Assembly (NCBI GenBank): GCA_934193545.1
Contig: CAKPVL010000020.1
Coordinates: 1 to 22,272, forward strand
Reading direction: 5' to 3'
From: an uncultured Granulicatella sp.
GTDB lineage: Bacteria; Bacillota; Bacilli; Lactobacillales; Aerococcaceae
DNA length: 22,272 nucleotides
Shown: piece by piece, positions 14,176 to 22,272 of the stretch
Layout: each line of letters starts with the position of its first letter
How positions within the stretch are numbered: the first letter of the stretch is position 1
Notes under the pieces: model-generated
What the model saw: only the letters and a program-made list of their open reading frames with translations
Told to the model about the DNA's origin: nothing
The model's database searches: none
Position numbers and translations under genes: made by a program

Positions 14176-14211
14176 TTATCATAAAAGATAATTATCATAT
14201 ATGATAATTTC
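14176..14211. promoter_or_regulatory. Tandem overlapping palindromes TTATC-N6-GATAA
   Basis: TTATC (14176-14180)-N6-GATAA (14187-14191) is abutted by TTATC (14192-14196)-N6-GATAA (14203-14207), with centres 16 bp apart. It aligns without gaps to 6539-6574 upstream of psaB, 27 of 36 positions being identical; four of the nine differences are the same half-site position (A versus T, or its complement). The region from 14212 to about 14240 is AT-rich with nothing else I can name. Confidence 0.5.
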
Positions 14212-14240
14212 AGCTTTTTTCACAAGAAAAAATAAGCACA

Positions 14241-14292
14241 AAAACCGCATTATGGTGCGAAAGAATATACTTTCAAAAAAGTGCGTTTTTTT
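14241..14292 (+). terminator. Hairpin cluster with T-tract upstream of the pot operon
   Basis: CGCAT (14246-14250) can pair locally with GTGCG (14255-14259) or distally with GTGCG (14281-14285). The distal fold encloses GAAAG/CTTTC (14259-14263/14270-14274) and is followed by seven T's (14286-14292). It looks like a moderate terminator that shields the pot promoter from upstream transcription; the two alternative folds also allow an attenuator. Confidence 0.45.
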
Positions 14293-14305
14293 CGGGGTTG
14301 ATTTG

Positions 14306-14333
14306 TTGACTATTACTAAACTTAATGTATAAT
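14306..14333 (+). promoter_or_regulatory. Promoter of the potR-potABCD operon
   Basis: TTGACT (14306-14311) and a perfect TATAAT (14328-14333), 16 bp apart. ACTAAAC (14315-14321) lies in the spacer, and related TTAGT/GTTTA elements lie downstream, suggesting that the regulator encoded next binds here. Confidence 0.85.
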
Positions 14334-14347
14334 GGTCTTTGTGTTAG

Positions 14348-14362
14348 TAAACAATTAGTTTA
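14348..14362 (+). promoter_or_regulatory. Candidate operator TAAAC-N5-GTTTA in the pot leader
   Basis: A 15-bp palindrome (14348-14352/14358-14362) lies just downstream of the expected transcription start and directly before the AAAAGGAGAAG ribosome binding site. With ACTAAAC in the promoter spacer it gives repeated TAAAC-type half-sites, a plausible autoregulatory site for the XRE-cupin protein. Confidence 0.4.
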
Positions 14363-14375
14363 AAAGGAGAAGACA

Positions 14376-14918
14376 ATGGAAATCGGTCATCAACTGCGTG
14401 CCCTCCGTATTCAAAAGGGTTTAACGCAAGAAGAGTTAGCAGAGAGAACAGATTTGTCAAAGGGATATATCTCGCAATTAGAGAATGATTTGAGCTCGCC
14501 ATCAATGGATACGTTTTTTGATATTCTTGAAGTGTTGGGATGCCCTGCAGCGGACTTTTTCGATGAGGGGCCAGAAGAGGCGCTCACGATTTACCGCGAA
14601 GAGGATATGACGATGATGGAAGACGCCAAGTACCAAACGACTGTCACGTGGCTCAATCCGGACTCGAACGAGCATGAGATGGAACCCGTGATTCTAGAGT
14701 TTGCCGTTGGGGGAGCGTACAAGACGTTCCAACCGTCACTTTCAGAAACATTTGGGTATGTGCTCGAAGGTTCGATTCAGGTCAAAGTCGGTAAACAAGT
14801 TGAAGTAGTTTCCAAGGGAGAGTCCTTCTATTTTGAGGCGAAAGCCAAACACCAAATTAGCAACGCCGCTAAGAAAACATCGAAAGTTTTAGTCGTGGCG
14901 ACAGATTCATATTTATAA
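14376..14918 (+). CDS. XRE-family regulator with C-terminal cupin domain, likely polyamine-responsive
   Basis: A 180-aa DNA-binding protein. The HTH_3 domain at about residues 5-60 has GLTQEELAERTDLSKGYISQLE, a textbook Cro/CI-type helix-turn-helix (given here only as TQEELAERTDLSKGYISQLE). A cupin_2 barrel at about 105-175 (LSETFGYVLEGSIQV and KGESFYFEAKAKHQI) would bind a small effector. This two-domain type includes PuuR-like polyamine regulators, and the gene lies 22 nt upstream of potA with no terminator between, so I infer that it senses polyamine levels and controls its own operon. AAAAGGAGAAG precedes the ATG. Activator or repressor mode is not visible from the sequence. Confidence 0.9.
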   Translation: MEIGHQLRALRIQKGLTQEELAERTDLSKGYISQLENDLSSPSMDTFFDILEVLGCPAADFFDEGPEEALTIYREEDMTMMEDAKYQTTVTWLNPDSNEHEMEPVILEFAVGGAYKTFQPSLSETFGYVLEGSIQVKVGKQVEVVSKGESFYFEAKAKHQISNAAKKTSKVLVVATDSYL

Positions 14919-14940
14919 TTAAGAAAGTTAGGTGCTAGCA

Positions 14941-16047
14941 ATGTCAAACAACACAATTATCTCATTTGAGAATGTGAACAAATTTTATGAGGACACTCAT
15001 GTATTAAAAAATATTAACTTCGAAATCGAAAAAGGAAAATTCTATACATTACTAGGGCCTTCGGGATGCGGTAAAACAACAATCTTACGTATCATTGCTG
15101 GATTTACAGATGTATCAAACGGAAAAGTGACTTTAAACGGGGCAGACGTTACTAATCTTCCACCGAACAAACGTAAAGTGAACACTGTTTTCCAAGACTA
15201 CGCATTATTCCCACATATGAACGTATTCGAAAATATCGCGTTTGGATTACGCTTAAAGAAAACTCCAGAAAACATCATTAAAGAGAAAGTGGCAGACGCT
15301 TTAAAAATGGTGCAATTATCAGGCTACGAAAACCGTGAAATCTCACAAATGTCTGGTGGACAACAACAACGTGTGGCCATCGCCCGCGCGCTTGTCAATG
15401 AACCAGAAGTGCTACTACTTGATGAACCATTGTCAGCGTTAGACTTAAAACTTCGTACAGACATGCAATATGAACTTCGTGAATTGCAACAACGTCTAGG
15501 AATCACATTTATCTTCGTAACGCATGACCAAGAAGAAGCGTTAGCGATGAGTGATGAAATCTTCGTTATGAGTAAAGGAGAAATCGTTCAATCAGGAACA
15601 CCAGTAGATATTTACGATGAGCCAATCAACCGTTTCGTTGCGGACTTTATCGGTGAAAGTAATATCGTTGACGGGGTTATGAAGGAAGATTACCTTGTAG
15701 AATTCGTTGGTAAAGAGTTCGAGTGTGCCGATGCCGGAATGCGTCCAAATGAAAAAGTTGAAATCGTGATTCGTCCAGAAGACTTATCTTTAACGTCTAT
15801 CGAAAATGGAAAATTAACGGTTGAAGTGGACACTCAATTATTCCGCGGAGTTCACTACGAAATCATCTGCTATGACGAAAATGGCAACGAATGGATGATT
15901 CACTCAACTCGTAAAGCAGAAGTTGGATCAAAAGTGGGCTTATACTTCGAACCACACGACATCCACGTAATGCGTTTTGGAGAAAGTGAAGAAGACTTCG
16001 ACGCTCGTTTAGAAAGCTACGAAGACGAGGTAGAAGAAAATGACTAA
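14941..16047 (+). CDS. potA: Spermidine/putrescine ABC transporter, ATP-binding protein
   Basis: ATPase of the PotABCD polyamine importer, cytoplasmic, 368 aa. Walker [10 protein letters not shown] is at 39-47; Q-loop [20 protein letters not shown], signature MSGGQQQR, Walker [13 protein letters not shown] and the H-loop [10 protein letters not shown] follow. After about residue 240 a TOBE-type C-terminal domain follows (RPEDLSL near 280), normal for PotA/MalK-type ATPases and usually regulatory. A GTG at 14932 would add three residues, but AGGTG (14930-14934) is spaced for ATG 14941. It overlaps potB by 8 nt. Confidence 0.95.
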   Translation: MSNNTIISFENVNKFYEDTHVLKNINFEIEKGKFYTLLGPSGCGKTTILRIIAGFTDVSNGKVTLNGADVTNLPPNKRKVNTVFQDYALFPHMNVFENIAFGLRLKKTPENIIKEKVADALKMVQLSGYENREISQMSGGQQQRVAIARALVNEPEVLLLDEPLSALDLKLRTDMQYELRELQQRLGITFIFVTHDQEEALAMSDEIFVMSKGEIVQSGTPVDIYDEPINRFVADFIGESNIVDGVMKEDYLVEFVGKEFECADAGMRPNEKVEIVIRPEDLSLTSIENGKLTVEVDTQLFRGVHYEIICYDENGNEWMIHSTRKAEVGSKVGLYFEPHDIHVMRFGESEEDFDARLESYEDEVEEND

Positions 16048-16852
16048 ACAATCTCGTTTCTTATTTTCCATTCCATACTTTATCTGGTTGTTATTATTCG
16101 TAGTAACGCCACTTGGAATGATTTTCTATAAATCATTCTTCGACATCAATGGTCAAGTAACGCTTGGAAACTATACAAACTATTTCGCGTCAGGAAACTA
16201 CTTAGAAATGACATTCAACTCAGTGTGGTATGCATTTTTAGTAACACTCGTAACGCTACTCGTTAGTTATCCAACAGCACTTTTCCTTAGTCGTTCAAAA
16301 CATAAACAACTATGGCTTTTATTAATCATCTTACCGACATGGGTAAACTTACTGTTAAAAGCCTATGCATTTATTGGAATTTTTAGCCAAACAGGGACAG
16401 TGAATAACTTCCTTTCATTATTCGGATTGGCGCCACAAGAATTCCTATTCACTGACTTCAGTTTCTTAACGGTAGCAGCGTATATCGAGTTACCATTTAT
16501 GATTTTGCCAATCTTTAACTCGATTGAAGAATTACCTAGCTCTCTGATTGCGGCAAGCCGCGACCTTGGGGCAACAAAATGGGATACGTTTAGACGTGTC
16601 ATCGTTCCATTATCGATGAACGGGGTGCGTAGTGGAGTACAAGCCGTATTTATTCCATCGCTCTCACTCTTCATGTTGACTCGTTTAATTGGAGGAAACC
16701 GCGTGATTACACTTGGTACAGCCGTTGAGCAACATTTCTTAGTAACGCAAAACTGGGGAATGGGTTCTACAATCGGGGTTGTATTGATTGTAGCGATGAT
16801 TATTTTAATGTTTATTACAAGAGACCGTAGAAAAGGAGGCGTATCTGAATGA
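16040..16852 (+). CDS. potB: Spermidine/putrescine ABC transporter, permease PotB
   Basis: First of two channel subunits, 270 aa with about six transmembrane helices. TLGNYTNYF after the first helix and the cytoplasmic EAA loop [20 protein letters not shown], the ATPase contact, are as in Pot[18 protein letters not shown] in the fifth helix region is also typical. It overlaps the end of potA by 8 nt, with GAGGTAGAAG as ribosome binding site, and its stop overlaps the potC start (ATGA), so the four structural genes are translationally coupled. Confidence 0.95.
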   Translation: MTKQSRFLFSIPYFIWLLLFVVTPLGMIFYKSFFDINGQVTLGNYTNYFASGNYLEMTFNSVWYAFLVTLVTLLVSYPTALFLSRSKHKQLWLLLIILPTWVNLLLKAYAFIGIFSQTGTVNNFLSLFGLAPQEFLFTDFSFLTVAAYIELPFMILPIFNSIEELPSSLIAASRDLGATKWDTFRRVIVPLSMNGVRSGVQAVFIPSLSLFMLTRLIGGNRVITLGTAVEQHFLVTQNWGMGSTIGVVLIVAMIILMFITRDRRKGGVSE

Positions 16853-17685
16853 AATTAGAAAATAATAGTAAGTGGAGTAATTTCTACTTAGTGTTTGTAT
16901 TTGTAGTCTTATATGCGCCGATTTTCTATTTGATTTTTTACTCATTTAACAGTGCTGGTAGCATGAACGGATTCGAGAGTTTCACACTTGATCACTATAA
17001 AGCCGTTCTTGCTGACACACGTTTAATCGGAATTGTGCTCGATACATTAATTCTTGCACTCTTATCTTCATTAATCGCGACAATGATTGGAACACTTGGA
17101 GCCATCATGATTCATTACATCCGTTCAAACCGTCGCAAACAAGTATTATTAGGCTTTAACAATATTTTGATGGTATCGCCAGACGTTATCATCGGTGCCA
17201 GCCTTTTAATTCTCTTTACAGTGGTTGGATTCAAACTTGGCTTTATGTCGGTATTACTTGCGCATATCGCGTTTAACATTCCAATCGTTGTATTGATGGT
17301 TTTACCAAAATTATCAGAAATGAACCCATCGATGATTACAGCGGCTCGTGACTTAGGAGCAACAAGCTCACAAGTATTAACACGCATTGTTTTACCAGCG
17401 ATTACACCAGGAATTCTAAGTGGATTCTTTATGGCATTTACGTATTCATTAGACGACTTCGCCGTGACATTCTTCGTAACAGGAAATGGATTCTCAACGA
17501 TTGCCGTTGAAATCTACTCACGTGCGCGCCAAGGAATCAGTTTAGAAATCAATGCCTTAAGCACATTGATGTTCCTATTCTCATTATCACTCGTAATTGG
17601 ATATTATTTCATTCAAAAATTCCAACAAAAACGATTGAATGGGAAGGCTTCTGAGAGTGACTTATTGAAAGGAGTCACACTATGA
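16849..17685 (+). CDS. potC: Spermidine/putrescine ABC transporter, permease PotC
   Basis: Second channel subunit, partner of PotB, 278 aa with about six helices. YAPIFYLIFYSFN in the first helix, SPDVIIGASLLILF, and the EAA loop AARDLGATSSQVLTRIVLPA are characteristic, as is SLDDFAVTFFVTG near the C-terminus. A strong AAAGGAGG precedes ATG 16849. It overlaps potB by 4 nt and potD by 4 nt (ATGA arrangements). Confidence 0.95.
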   Translation: MKLENNSKWSNFYLVFVFVVLYAPIFYLIFYSFNSAGSMNGFESFTLDHYKAVLADTRLIGIVLDTLILALLSSLIATMIGTLGAIMIHYIRSNRRKQVLLGFNNILMVSPDVIIGASLLILFTVVGFKLGFMSVLLAHIAFNIPIVVLMVLPKLSEMNPSMITAARDLGATSSQVLTRIVLPAITPGILSGFFMAFTYSLDDFAVTFFVTGNGFSTIAVEIYSRARQGISLEINALSTLMFLFSLSLVIGYYFIQKFQQKRLNGKASESDLLKGVTL

Positions 17686-18752
17686 AGCGACTAACGATGT
17701 TAATCGGGACGATCGTAGTTTCTTGCCTAGTATTGTTTGGATTCCGTAAGAGTTTTGAAACAGCAACGGCAGGGGACCCTCAAACCATTATCGTATATAA
17801 CTGGGGAGACTATATCGATCCAGAACTCATTACACAATTTGAACAAGAAACAGGTTATAAAGTCATTTATGAAACGTTCGATTCAAACGAAGCCATGCTG
17901 ACAAAAATTAAGCAAGGTGGAACGAACTATGATATCGCCATTCCAAGTGAGTATACAATTCATAAAATGGTCGAAGAAAACTTACTTGAAAAATTAGATT
18001 ATTCAAAAATCAAAGGGATGGAACATATCGACCCACGTTTCTTACATCAATCCTTTGACCCTGATAATTCATACAGCATTCCTTATTTCTGGGGAACGCT
18101 AGGAATTGTTTATAATAAGAAAGTTTATCCAGAAGGAATGATTAGCGAGTGGCGCGATTTATGGAATGCGGATTTAAAAGATTCCATTCTATTTATTGAC
18201 GGAGCTCGTGAAATGATGGGGGTTGCTTTACAAACACAAGGCTATTCTCTTAATGAAAAAGACGAAGCCATTGTTAAAGAAGCTGGTAAATTCTTGAAGA
18301 CATTGATGCCAAATGCAAAAGCGATTATCGCTGATGAAATGAAGACTTATATGGTTCAAGGAGAGGCCAACATAGCCGTCACTTTCTCAGGGGAAGCTTC
18401 TAAAATGTTGAGTGAGAATGAAGATTTAGCCTACGTGGTTCCTAGCGAAGGAACGAACTTATGGTTTGATAATATCGTCATTCCAAAAACGGTTGGTAAC
18501 AAGGAAGGCGCGTATGCGTTTATCAATTTCATGTTGCGTCCGGAAATCGCAGCGAAGAATGCTCAGTATGTTGGTTATGCAACGCCAAACAAGGATGCGA
18601 TAGCGCTCTTACCAGAAGACATTACTTCGGATGAGAGCTTCTATCCGAGTGAGGAAGCGATGGAAAAGATGGAGGTTTACGAGAATTTAGGAACCGACCT
18701 ATTATCGCTTTACAACGACCTCTTTTTAGAAGCCAAGATCTTTAGAAACTAA
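17682..18752 (+). CDS. potD: Spermidine/putrescine-binding protein
   Basis: Extracellular polyamine receptor of the importer, 356 aa. Family signature segments are IVYNWGDYIDPELI (37-50 region), TFDSNEAMLTKIKQGG, YDIAIPSEYTI, SIPYFWGTLGIVYN, FIDGAREMMG, VTFSGEASKML and NLWFDNIVIPKT, matching streptococcal PotD in order; the acidic and aromatic residues there form the polyamine site. The N-terminus is hydrophobic with a VVSC at 12-15, but it is followed by more hydrophobic residues (LVLFGF), so I read it as an uncleaved membrane anchor or signal rather than a normal lipobox; the pneumococcal protein is similar. AAAGGAG precedes the ATG. It is the last gene of the operon, before a terminator. 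Confidence 0.95.
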   Translation: MKRLTMLIGTIVVSCLVLFGFRKSFETATAGDPQTIIVYNWGDYIDPELITQFEQETGYKVIYETFDSNEAMLTKIKQGGTNYDIAIPSEYTIHKMVEENLLEKLDYSKIKGMEHIDPRFLHQSFDPDNSYSIPYFWGTLGIVYNKKVYPEGMISEWRDLWNADLKDSILFIDGAREMMGVALQTQGYSLNEKDEAIVKEAGKFLKTLMPNAKAIIADEMKTYMVQGEANIAVTFSGEASKMLSENEDLAYVVPSEGTNLWFDNIVIPKTVGNKEGAYAFINFMLRPEIAAKNAQYVGYATPNKDAIALLPEDITSDESFYPSEEAMEKMEVYENLGTDLLSLYNDLFLEAKIFRN

Positions 18753-18783
18753 GAAAAGTTGAGACACGCTCTCAACTTTTTTT
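18753..18783 (+). terminator. Intrinsic terminator of the pot operon
   Basis: AAAAGTTGAGA (18754-18764) pairs perfectly with TCTCAACTTTT (18770-18780) around CACGC, ending in a run of T's. Confidence 0.93.
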
Positions 18784-18799
18784 GTGCAAAAAAATGAAT

Positions 18800-18818
18800 A
18801 AAGGAACTTCGTTCCTTT
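18800..18818. repeat. Perfect short hairpin AAAGGAAC-TTC-GTTCCTTT
   Basis: An 8-bp perfect inverted repeat with a three-base centre, 17 nt after the pot terminator. It lacks a T-tract on either strand, so it is not an obvious second terminator. Confidence 0.5.
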
Positions 18819-18875
18819 GAAATTTGGGTGCAGGAATAAAAGAAGAGAAAATTGGATAAGGTTCAATTCGCCTTT

Positions 18876-19040
18876 AAATCCAACGGATATCTTCATAGTA
18901 GTGATAGTGGCTGTACCGTGTTGAGCCTGTTGTCTCAACTACTACCGAGCTTCAAAGTGACTCTAGGAAATAAATTTCCAGAGTCACTAATTCACATCGG
19001 TTACAACCGCCACTATTCCTACTATAGAATCCGTGGATTT
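18876..19040. repeat. Long imperfect inverted-repeat element with a three-way-junction fold
   Basis: Closing stem: AAATCC/GGATTT and ACGGAT/ATCCGT with one bulged A (18876-18888/19029-19040). It continues after an asymmetric internal loop as ATAGTAG/CTACTAT (18895-18901/19019-19025), ATAGTGGC/GCCACTAT (18904-18911/19009-19016), TGTA/TACA and CCG/CGG. Inside are two hairpins: GTTGAG/CTCAAC (18920-18925/18934-18939) and a 14-bp arm AGTGACTC/GAGTCACT plus T/A and GGAAA/TTTCC (18956-18970/18975-18988). It reads as a structured RNA or a small non-autonomous mobile repeat. Strand and function are unknown. I see no coding frame with a ribosome binding site across it. Confidence 0.6.
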
Positions 19041-19239
19041 TAGGCTCATTGAGCTTATTGATAAATTGCTTTTCCTATATTTTGCCGAATTTCAAAGAAA
19101 CGAAGATTTTTTTGAAAAAGAGAGAGTGCGGACTTTTAAAGTTCTAGTTCTCAATAGAGGAGTTGTAAAGAGGAATAGGTCTTAGGGACGGCTAGAGGAA
19201 CTGGGAGGGTGCTGGGACGATGGTGCTGAAAAAAGTGCG
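19041..19239. other. Non-coding stretch between the inverted-repeat element and the UPF0371 terminator
   Basis: About 200 nt with no supported gene. It contains a tiny GCTC-ATT-GAGC hairpin just after the element, a purine-rich run, and GGTGCTG twice near 19209 and 19222. No promoter of acceptable quality and no terminator on either strand could be made out. Confidence 0.4.
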
Positions 19240-19273
19240 CTAAAAAAGCCCTCGTCCGAATGGAGAGGGCTTG
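19240..19273 (-). terminator. Intrinsic terminator of the UPF0371 gene (minus strand)
   Basis: On the minus strand AAGCCCTC (from 19272-19265) pairs with GAGGGCTT (to 19246), followed by a run of T's (plus-strand A's 19242-19247). It lies 4 nt from the stop codon. Confidence 0.85.
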
Positions 19274-19276
19274 GGG

Positions 19277-20764
19277 TTAGTTTGTGTAGTAAAGGTTTGT
19301 GCCAGCAAATTGTGGTTCGCAAGTCGCCATCACTCCTAGGCTTCGGAAGGTTTCTTCGTCGGCTTTTTGAAGGATGACGGTGCTGTGTGCTTGTAAGTGG
19401 CGCAAGTTTTGTAATTGGTTTTTGGCAGCTTCTGCGGCAGGGTTTGTGACTGCTGAGATGCTGAGGGCAATCAGCACTTCTTTGCTGTCGAGTGAGCGGC
19501 GTTGGTGTTTTAAGACGTCGCTTCCGAGTTGGCCAATTGCATTTAAAATGACAGGTGGTAATAAATGGATAGAGTCACCAATTTCTGCTAATTCTTTAAT
19601 GCAGTTGAGTAGGCAGGCTGCGCTGGCTGTCATGGTGTCTGATTGTTTTCCTGTAATGATTTTGCCGCTTGGAAGTTGTAAGGCAACGACTGGAACTTTG
19701 GCTTCAGCTTCTTTTTCAAGAGCCGCTTTTACGACTGGACGGTCTTGTGGAGAGAGTCCACTTTCTTCCATGATGTACTTGCCACGTTGAGCGGCTTCAA
19801 GTGTTCCGATACCGCGTTTGTAGTCGCATTGGCCTGCGTAGTAACGGCGGATGATTTCTTGGTTGGAAGCTTCGCGAACGACTTCATCATCAGTGATAGC
19901 AAATCCGACACGGTTCACGCCCATATCTGTTGGAGAGTTGTAAGGGATTGGAGCGTCGCCGTAAATCTTCGTCAAAATACGACGGAGAAGTGGGAATGCT
20001 TCGATGTCTCGGTTGTAGTTCACGGTCGTTTCGCCGTATTTTGCAAGGTGGAAGGTATCAATCATGTTGACATCTTCTAAGTCTGCAGTGGCTGCTTCAT
20101 ACGCCACGTTAACAGGGTGATTTAATGGTAAATTCCATACAGGGAATGTTTCGAATTTAGAATAGCCGGCACGACGTCCACGCTTTGTTTCGTGATAAAG
20201 CTGGCTTAAGCAAGTCGCTAGTTTTCCGCTGTTGGCACCAGGAGCGGTTACGACCACAAGTGGGCGAGTCGTTTCGATAAATTCGTTTGCGCCATATCCT
20301 GCGTCACTAACGATGGTTTCTACGTCCATCGGATAGCCTTCTGTGTAGCCGTGCGTGTACACTTTAATTCCGCGACGTTCGAGTGAGTTTTTGAATTGTG
20401 TTGCAGCAGGTTGTCCTGTGTAACGAGTGATGAGGACGCTGTTGATTTTGAGGTCCCAATAGTGAAGGTCGTCCATTAAGCGAAGAACATCTTGGTCATA
20501 TGTGATTCCAAGGTCACCGCGGATTTTATTTTGTTCGATGTCACCAGCATACACACAGATAATAATCTCTGCTTTGTCGCGTAGGCGGTGAAGTAATTTG
20601 ATTTTTCCATCTGGATCGAATCCTGGCAATACGCGCATCGCGTGGAAATCACCAATTAACTTGCCTCCGAACTCTAAATATAGTTTGTCATAAGCGTTGA
20701 CACGTTGAAGAATGTATTGACTTTGTTCTTCAAGATATTTTTCGCTATCAAATCCTAATTTCAT
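19277..20764 (-). CDS. DUF1846/UPF0371 family protein
   Basis: A 495-aa soluble protein of the conserved DUF1846 (UPF0371) family, common in streptococci, enterococci, clostridia and actinobacteria; its biochemical role is not established. Visible features are an N-terminal [14 protein letters not shown], a nucleotide-loop-like [18 protein letters not shown] around 172-190 that resembles a P-loop (GANSGK), and [22 protein letters not shown] with a potentially metal- or substrate-binding HP. No membrane segment or signal peptide is present, so it is cytoplasmic. AAGGGGG on the minus strand sets the ATG at 20764. The gene is monocistronic, with a TATACT -10 upstream and a terminator downstream, and is divergent from the lipase-like gene. 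A kinase- or ligase-like role is possible but unproven. Confidence 0.92.
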   Translation of the reverse strand: MKLGFDSEKYLEEQSQYILQRVNAYDKLYLEFGGKLIGDFHAMRVLPGFDPDGKIKLLHRLRDKAEIIICVYAGDIEQNKIRGDLGITYDQDVLRLMDDLHYWDLKINSVLITRYTGQPAATQFKNSLERRGIKVYTHGYTEGYPMDVETIVSDAGYGANEFIETTRPLVVVTAPGANSGKLATCLSQLYHETKRGRRAGYSKFETFPVWNLPLNHPVNVAYEAATADLEDVNMIDTFHLAKYGETTVNYNRDIEAFPLLRRILTKIYGDAPIPYNSPTDMGVNRVGFAITDDEVVREASNQEIIRRYYAGQCDYKRGIGTLEAAQRGKYIMEESGLSPQDRPVVKAALEKEAEAKVPVVALQLPSGKIITGKQSDTMTASAACLLNCIKELAEIGDSIHLLPPVILNAIGQLGSDVLKHQRRSLDSKEVLIALSISAVTNPAAEAAKNQLQNLRHLQAHSTVILQKADEETFRSLGVMATCEPQFAGTNLYYTN

Positions 20765-20792
20765 AGAACAACCCCCTTAATTTCATTTCAGT

Positions 20793-20801
20793 AGTATAGC
20801 A
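20793..20801 (-). promoter_or_regulatory. Promoter -10 for the UPF0371 gene (minus strand)
   Basis: On the minus strand TGCTATACT is an extended -10 with a 5-of-6 hexamer (TATACT, plus-strand 20793-20798). The -35 is weak (TAGAAT at 17 bp). It lies about 30 nt upstream of the start codon. Confidence 0.6.
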
Positions 20802-20858
20802 TGAAAAAAAGGGGAATTCTATAGAAAATGACGGCTTTTTGCCCCTTAGGAAAAAGAG

Positions 20859-20887
20859 TTGCAAGTGCCATAATGACAGAGTAGAAT
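20859..20887 (+). promoter_or_regulatory. Promoter for the Mbeg1-like gene
   Basis: TTGCAA (20859-20864) and TAGAAT (20882-20887) are exactly 17 bp apart, with the ATG at 20925 preceded by GGAGG. It is back to back with the minus-strand promoter, so the two genes share a short divergent control region. Confidence 0.75.
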
Positions 20888-20924
20888 AGTAATGGACTCA
20901 CTCAAAATAACGGAGGATTTTCGT

Positions 20925-22211
20925 ATGAAAAACATGTTGGATTATATCAAAGAGTTTGGGCACGTTTCGTTTGAAGAAAGAGCCTTTTCTGAAATCGATG
21001 CATTAGTTTTGACGGAATTAGAATATTTACCACTTGAAAAAGTCGTTCCAAGCGATGTGAATGGTGAGCATTTTGCCACAGTAAAAGATATCGCGGAATA
21101 TATGAAGGAACACAAACAAGAATTGGTCGACGAAAATCCAATGATGATAACCGAAGAACGTCATGAGGTATCGCAACTCGTTGCGGATGCACCTCGTTAT
21201 CAAGCATTGAAATTCTTCGGAGTAGTGAGCGAGTGGGATAAAGATACAACAAAACAATTCGCAGCCATCACGGTGGAAGTAGAACCTAGTGTACGTCTCG
21301 TTATTTTTAGAGGGACAGATGATACGCTGATCGGCTGGAAGGAAGACTTCTTGATGACGTATTCGCCACTTGTTGCGGCGCAAACAGATGCCAAGGAGTA
21401 TTTAGCCAAACAAGCAAGTTTATTCGACGGAGACTTAATGGTTTCAGGACATTCGAAGGGTGGGAACTTAGCGATTTACGCTGCGGCCACTCAAGAGGAA
21501 GATGTTCAGTTACGTCTCGTGGATATTTTCTGCTTCGATTCTCCAGGGTTACATCGCTCTGTTTTAGAAACGAAGGGATACAAAAATATAGTGCCATTGG
21601 CGATGCGTTATATTCCGCAAGATTCTCTTGTTGGATTGATGCTAGAATCCGAAGTGCCATATGTGATCGTTAAAAGTAATGCCAGAGGGGCAATGCAACA
21701 TAGCGCTATGACATGGAGTATTGAAGACGGTCATTTCGTCACAATGGAGAAACTAACGAAAAATAGTCAGTTGAATGACCAAACCTTTAAGAAATGGACA
21801 GAATCGGTAAGCGATGGAGAACTTGAATTGTTCTGGAATGTGTTCTTTGAATTACTATTTGCAGCTGGAATTGATACGGTTAATGATTTATACGGACAAT
21901 TTATGCATTACGTGCAAGAGTTCTTGAAGGCAACTGGGGAAATGGACGAAGAAAAACGTGAAGTGTTGACACGTGTTGCGTTATTACTCGTTTCGACTCG
22001 CTTTGAAGTTTGGAGAGACTCATTAGATATGTCTGAATTAGTGCAGTTCGAAGTGCCTGAGGTAAAATTGCCAACATGGGATGAGCTCATGACGACTTTA
22101 AGTTGGAAGAAGAATGGGTTCGAGGTACATTATCGTCCAACAGAAGAAAACGAAGAGATTCGCGCGTACTATCAACAACGTCACGAACAAAAGAAACACG
22201 AAGAAAAATAA
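20925..22211 (+). CDS. Mbeg1-like (DUF2974) alpha/beta-hydrolase-fold protein
   Basis: A 428-aa protein of the Mbeg1-like family, found in Firmicutes with lipase-like fold but no firmly assigned substrate. The nucleophile elbow is GHSKGG (175-180, Ser177). Upstream IFRGTD (127-132) fits an oxyanion strand, and CFDSPGL after the elbow is a family hallmark that may carry the acid residue. AMQHSAMTWSIEDGHF supplies candidate catalytic histidines. No signal peptide or lipobox is visible, so it is probably intracellular. The frame is open upstream to 20892, but GGAGG (20912-20916) selects ATG 20925, giving MKNMLDYIKEFG. The C-terminus is highly charged (HEQKKHEEK). The window ends 61 nt later with no terminator visible. 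Confidence 0.9.
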   Translation: MKNMLDYIKEFGHVSFEERAFSEIDALVLTELEYLPLEKVVPSDVNGEHFATVKDIAEYMKEHKQELVDENPMMITEERHEVSQLVADAPRYQALKFFGVVSEWDKDTTKQFAAITVEVEPSVRLVIFRGTDDTLIGWKEDFLMTYSPLVAAQTDAKEYLAKQASLFDGDLMVSGHSKGGNLAIYAAATQEEDVQLRLVDIFCFDSPGLHRSVLETKGYKNIVPLAMRYIPQDSLVGLMLESEVPYVIVKSNARGAMQHSAMTWSIEDGHFVTMEKLTKNSQLNDQTFKKWTESVSDGELELFWNVFFELLFAAGIDTVNDLYGQFMHYVQEFLKATGEMDEEKREVLTRVALLLVSTRFEVWRDSLDMSELVQFEVPEVKLPTWDELMTTLSWKKNGFEVHYRPTEENEEIRAYYQQRHEQKKHEEK

Positions 22212-22272
22212 GATACAAGATTTCTTTCTTCGTACTTCCGATAGTTAAAAAGAAAATAGAGAGTTGTGGGGG

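Noticed and set aside
14176..14211. Fur box
   Set aside because: GATAAT-like hexamers are present, but their order and spacing (TTATC-N6-GATAA in tandem) do not match the 7-1-7 Fur arrangement; left as an unassigned operator.
14103..14260. CRISPR-like repeated palindromes
   Set aside because: No regular direct repeats with unique spacers; these are separate palindromes of different sequence.
17715..17728. Lipobox VVSC at the N-terminus of PotD
   Set aside because: The cysteine sits mid-way in the hydrophobic segment and is followed by LVLFGF, unlike a processed lipoprotein.
18852..19043. 63-codon frame across the inverted-repeat element
   Set aside because: TTG start without ribosome binding site, low-complexity odd composition, and the sequence is explained by base-paired arms.

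Overview
The window reads as an AT-rich, low-GC Gram-positive chromosome segment, most likely from the Lactobacillales. I infer a Granulicatella/Carnobacterium/Enterococcus-like bacterium rather than a Streptococcus. The manganese and polyamine transporters look streptococcal in sequence and gene order, but the zinc lipoprotein gene carries a Bacillus/Enterococcus-style Zur box. Strong AGGAGG ribosome binding sites, TTGACA/TATAAT promoters, U-tailed intrinsic terminators, lipoproteins and a T-box leader all fit Firmicutes. The species call is inference. I see no phage, transposase, CRISPR array, tRNA or rRNA.

Layout, left to right. (1) 1-1424: the tail of one lipoprotein-type gene, then a complete paralogue, each with its own terminator. 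(2) 1471-2405: a solitary rhamnulose-1-phosphate aldolase gene. (3) 2435-4878: pncB-nadE, an NAD salvage operon. (4) 4901-6518: a 42-aa membrane protein, a NUDIX hydrolase and nagB. (5) 6539-9233: psaB-psaC-psaA, a manganese ABC transporter with a DtxR/MntR-type operator on its promoter and tandem palindromes further upstream. (6) 9277-9678: a small membrane protein. (7) 9700-12234: a complete T-box riboswitch controlling a polar amino acid ABC transporter; arginine is the most plausible ligand class. (8) 12250-14122: adcA, a two-domain zinc-binding lipoprotein with a Zur box, a long upstream inverted repeat and a highly structured 3' region. (9) 14130-18783: a palindrome-rich intergenic region, then an XRE-cupin regulator and potABCD, a polyamine importer. 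(10) 18784-19276: a non-coding stretch holding a 165-nt inverted-repeat element that folds as a three-way junction. (11) 19240-22211: a DUF1846/UPF0371 gene on the minus strand and a divergent Mbeg1-like lipase-fold gene.

The dominant theme is nutrient import under nutrient-specific control: Mn, Zn, amino acid and polyamine ABC systems, each with its own regulatory signal (DtxR-type box, Zur box, T-box, cupin regulator). The protein-coding genes are mostly well-known families. The less explained material is non-coding: the three-way-junction element at 18876-19040, the adcA 3' region with competing ACAGGAT/ATCCTGT pairings, and a tandem palindrome of shared geometry found both upstream of psaB and between adcA and the pot operon.
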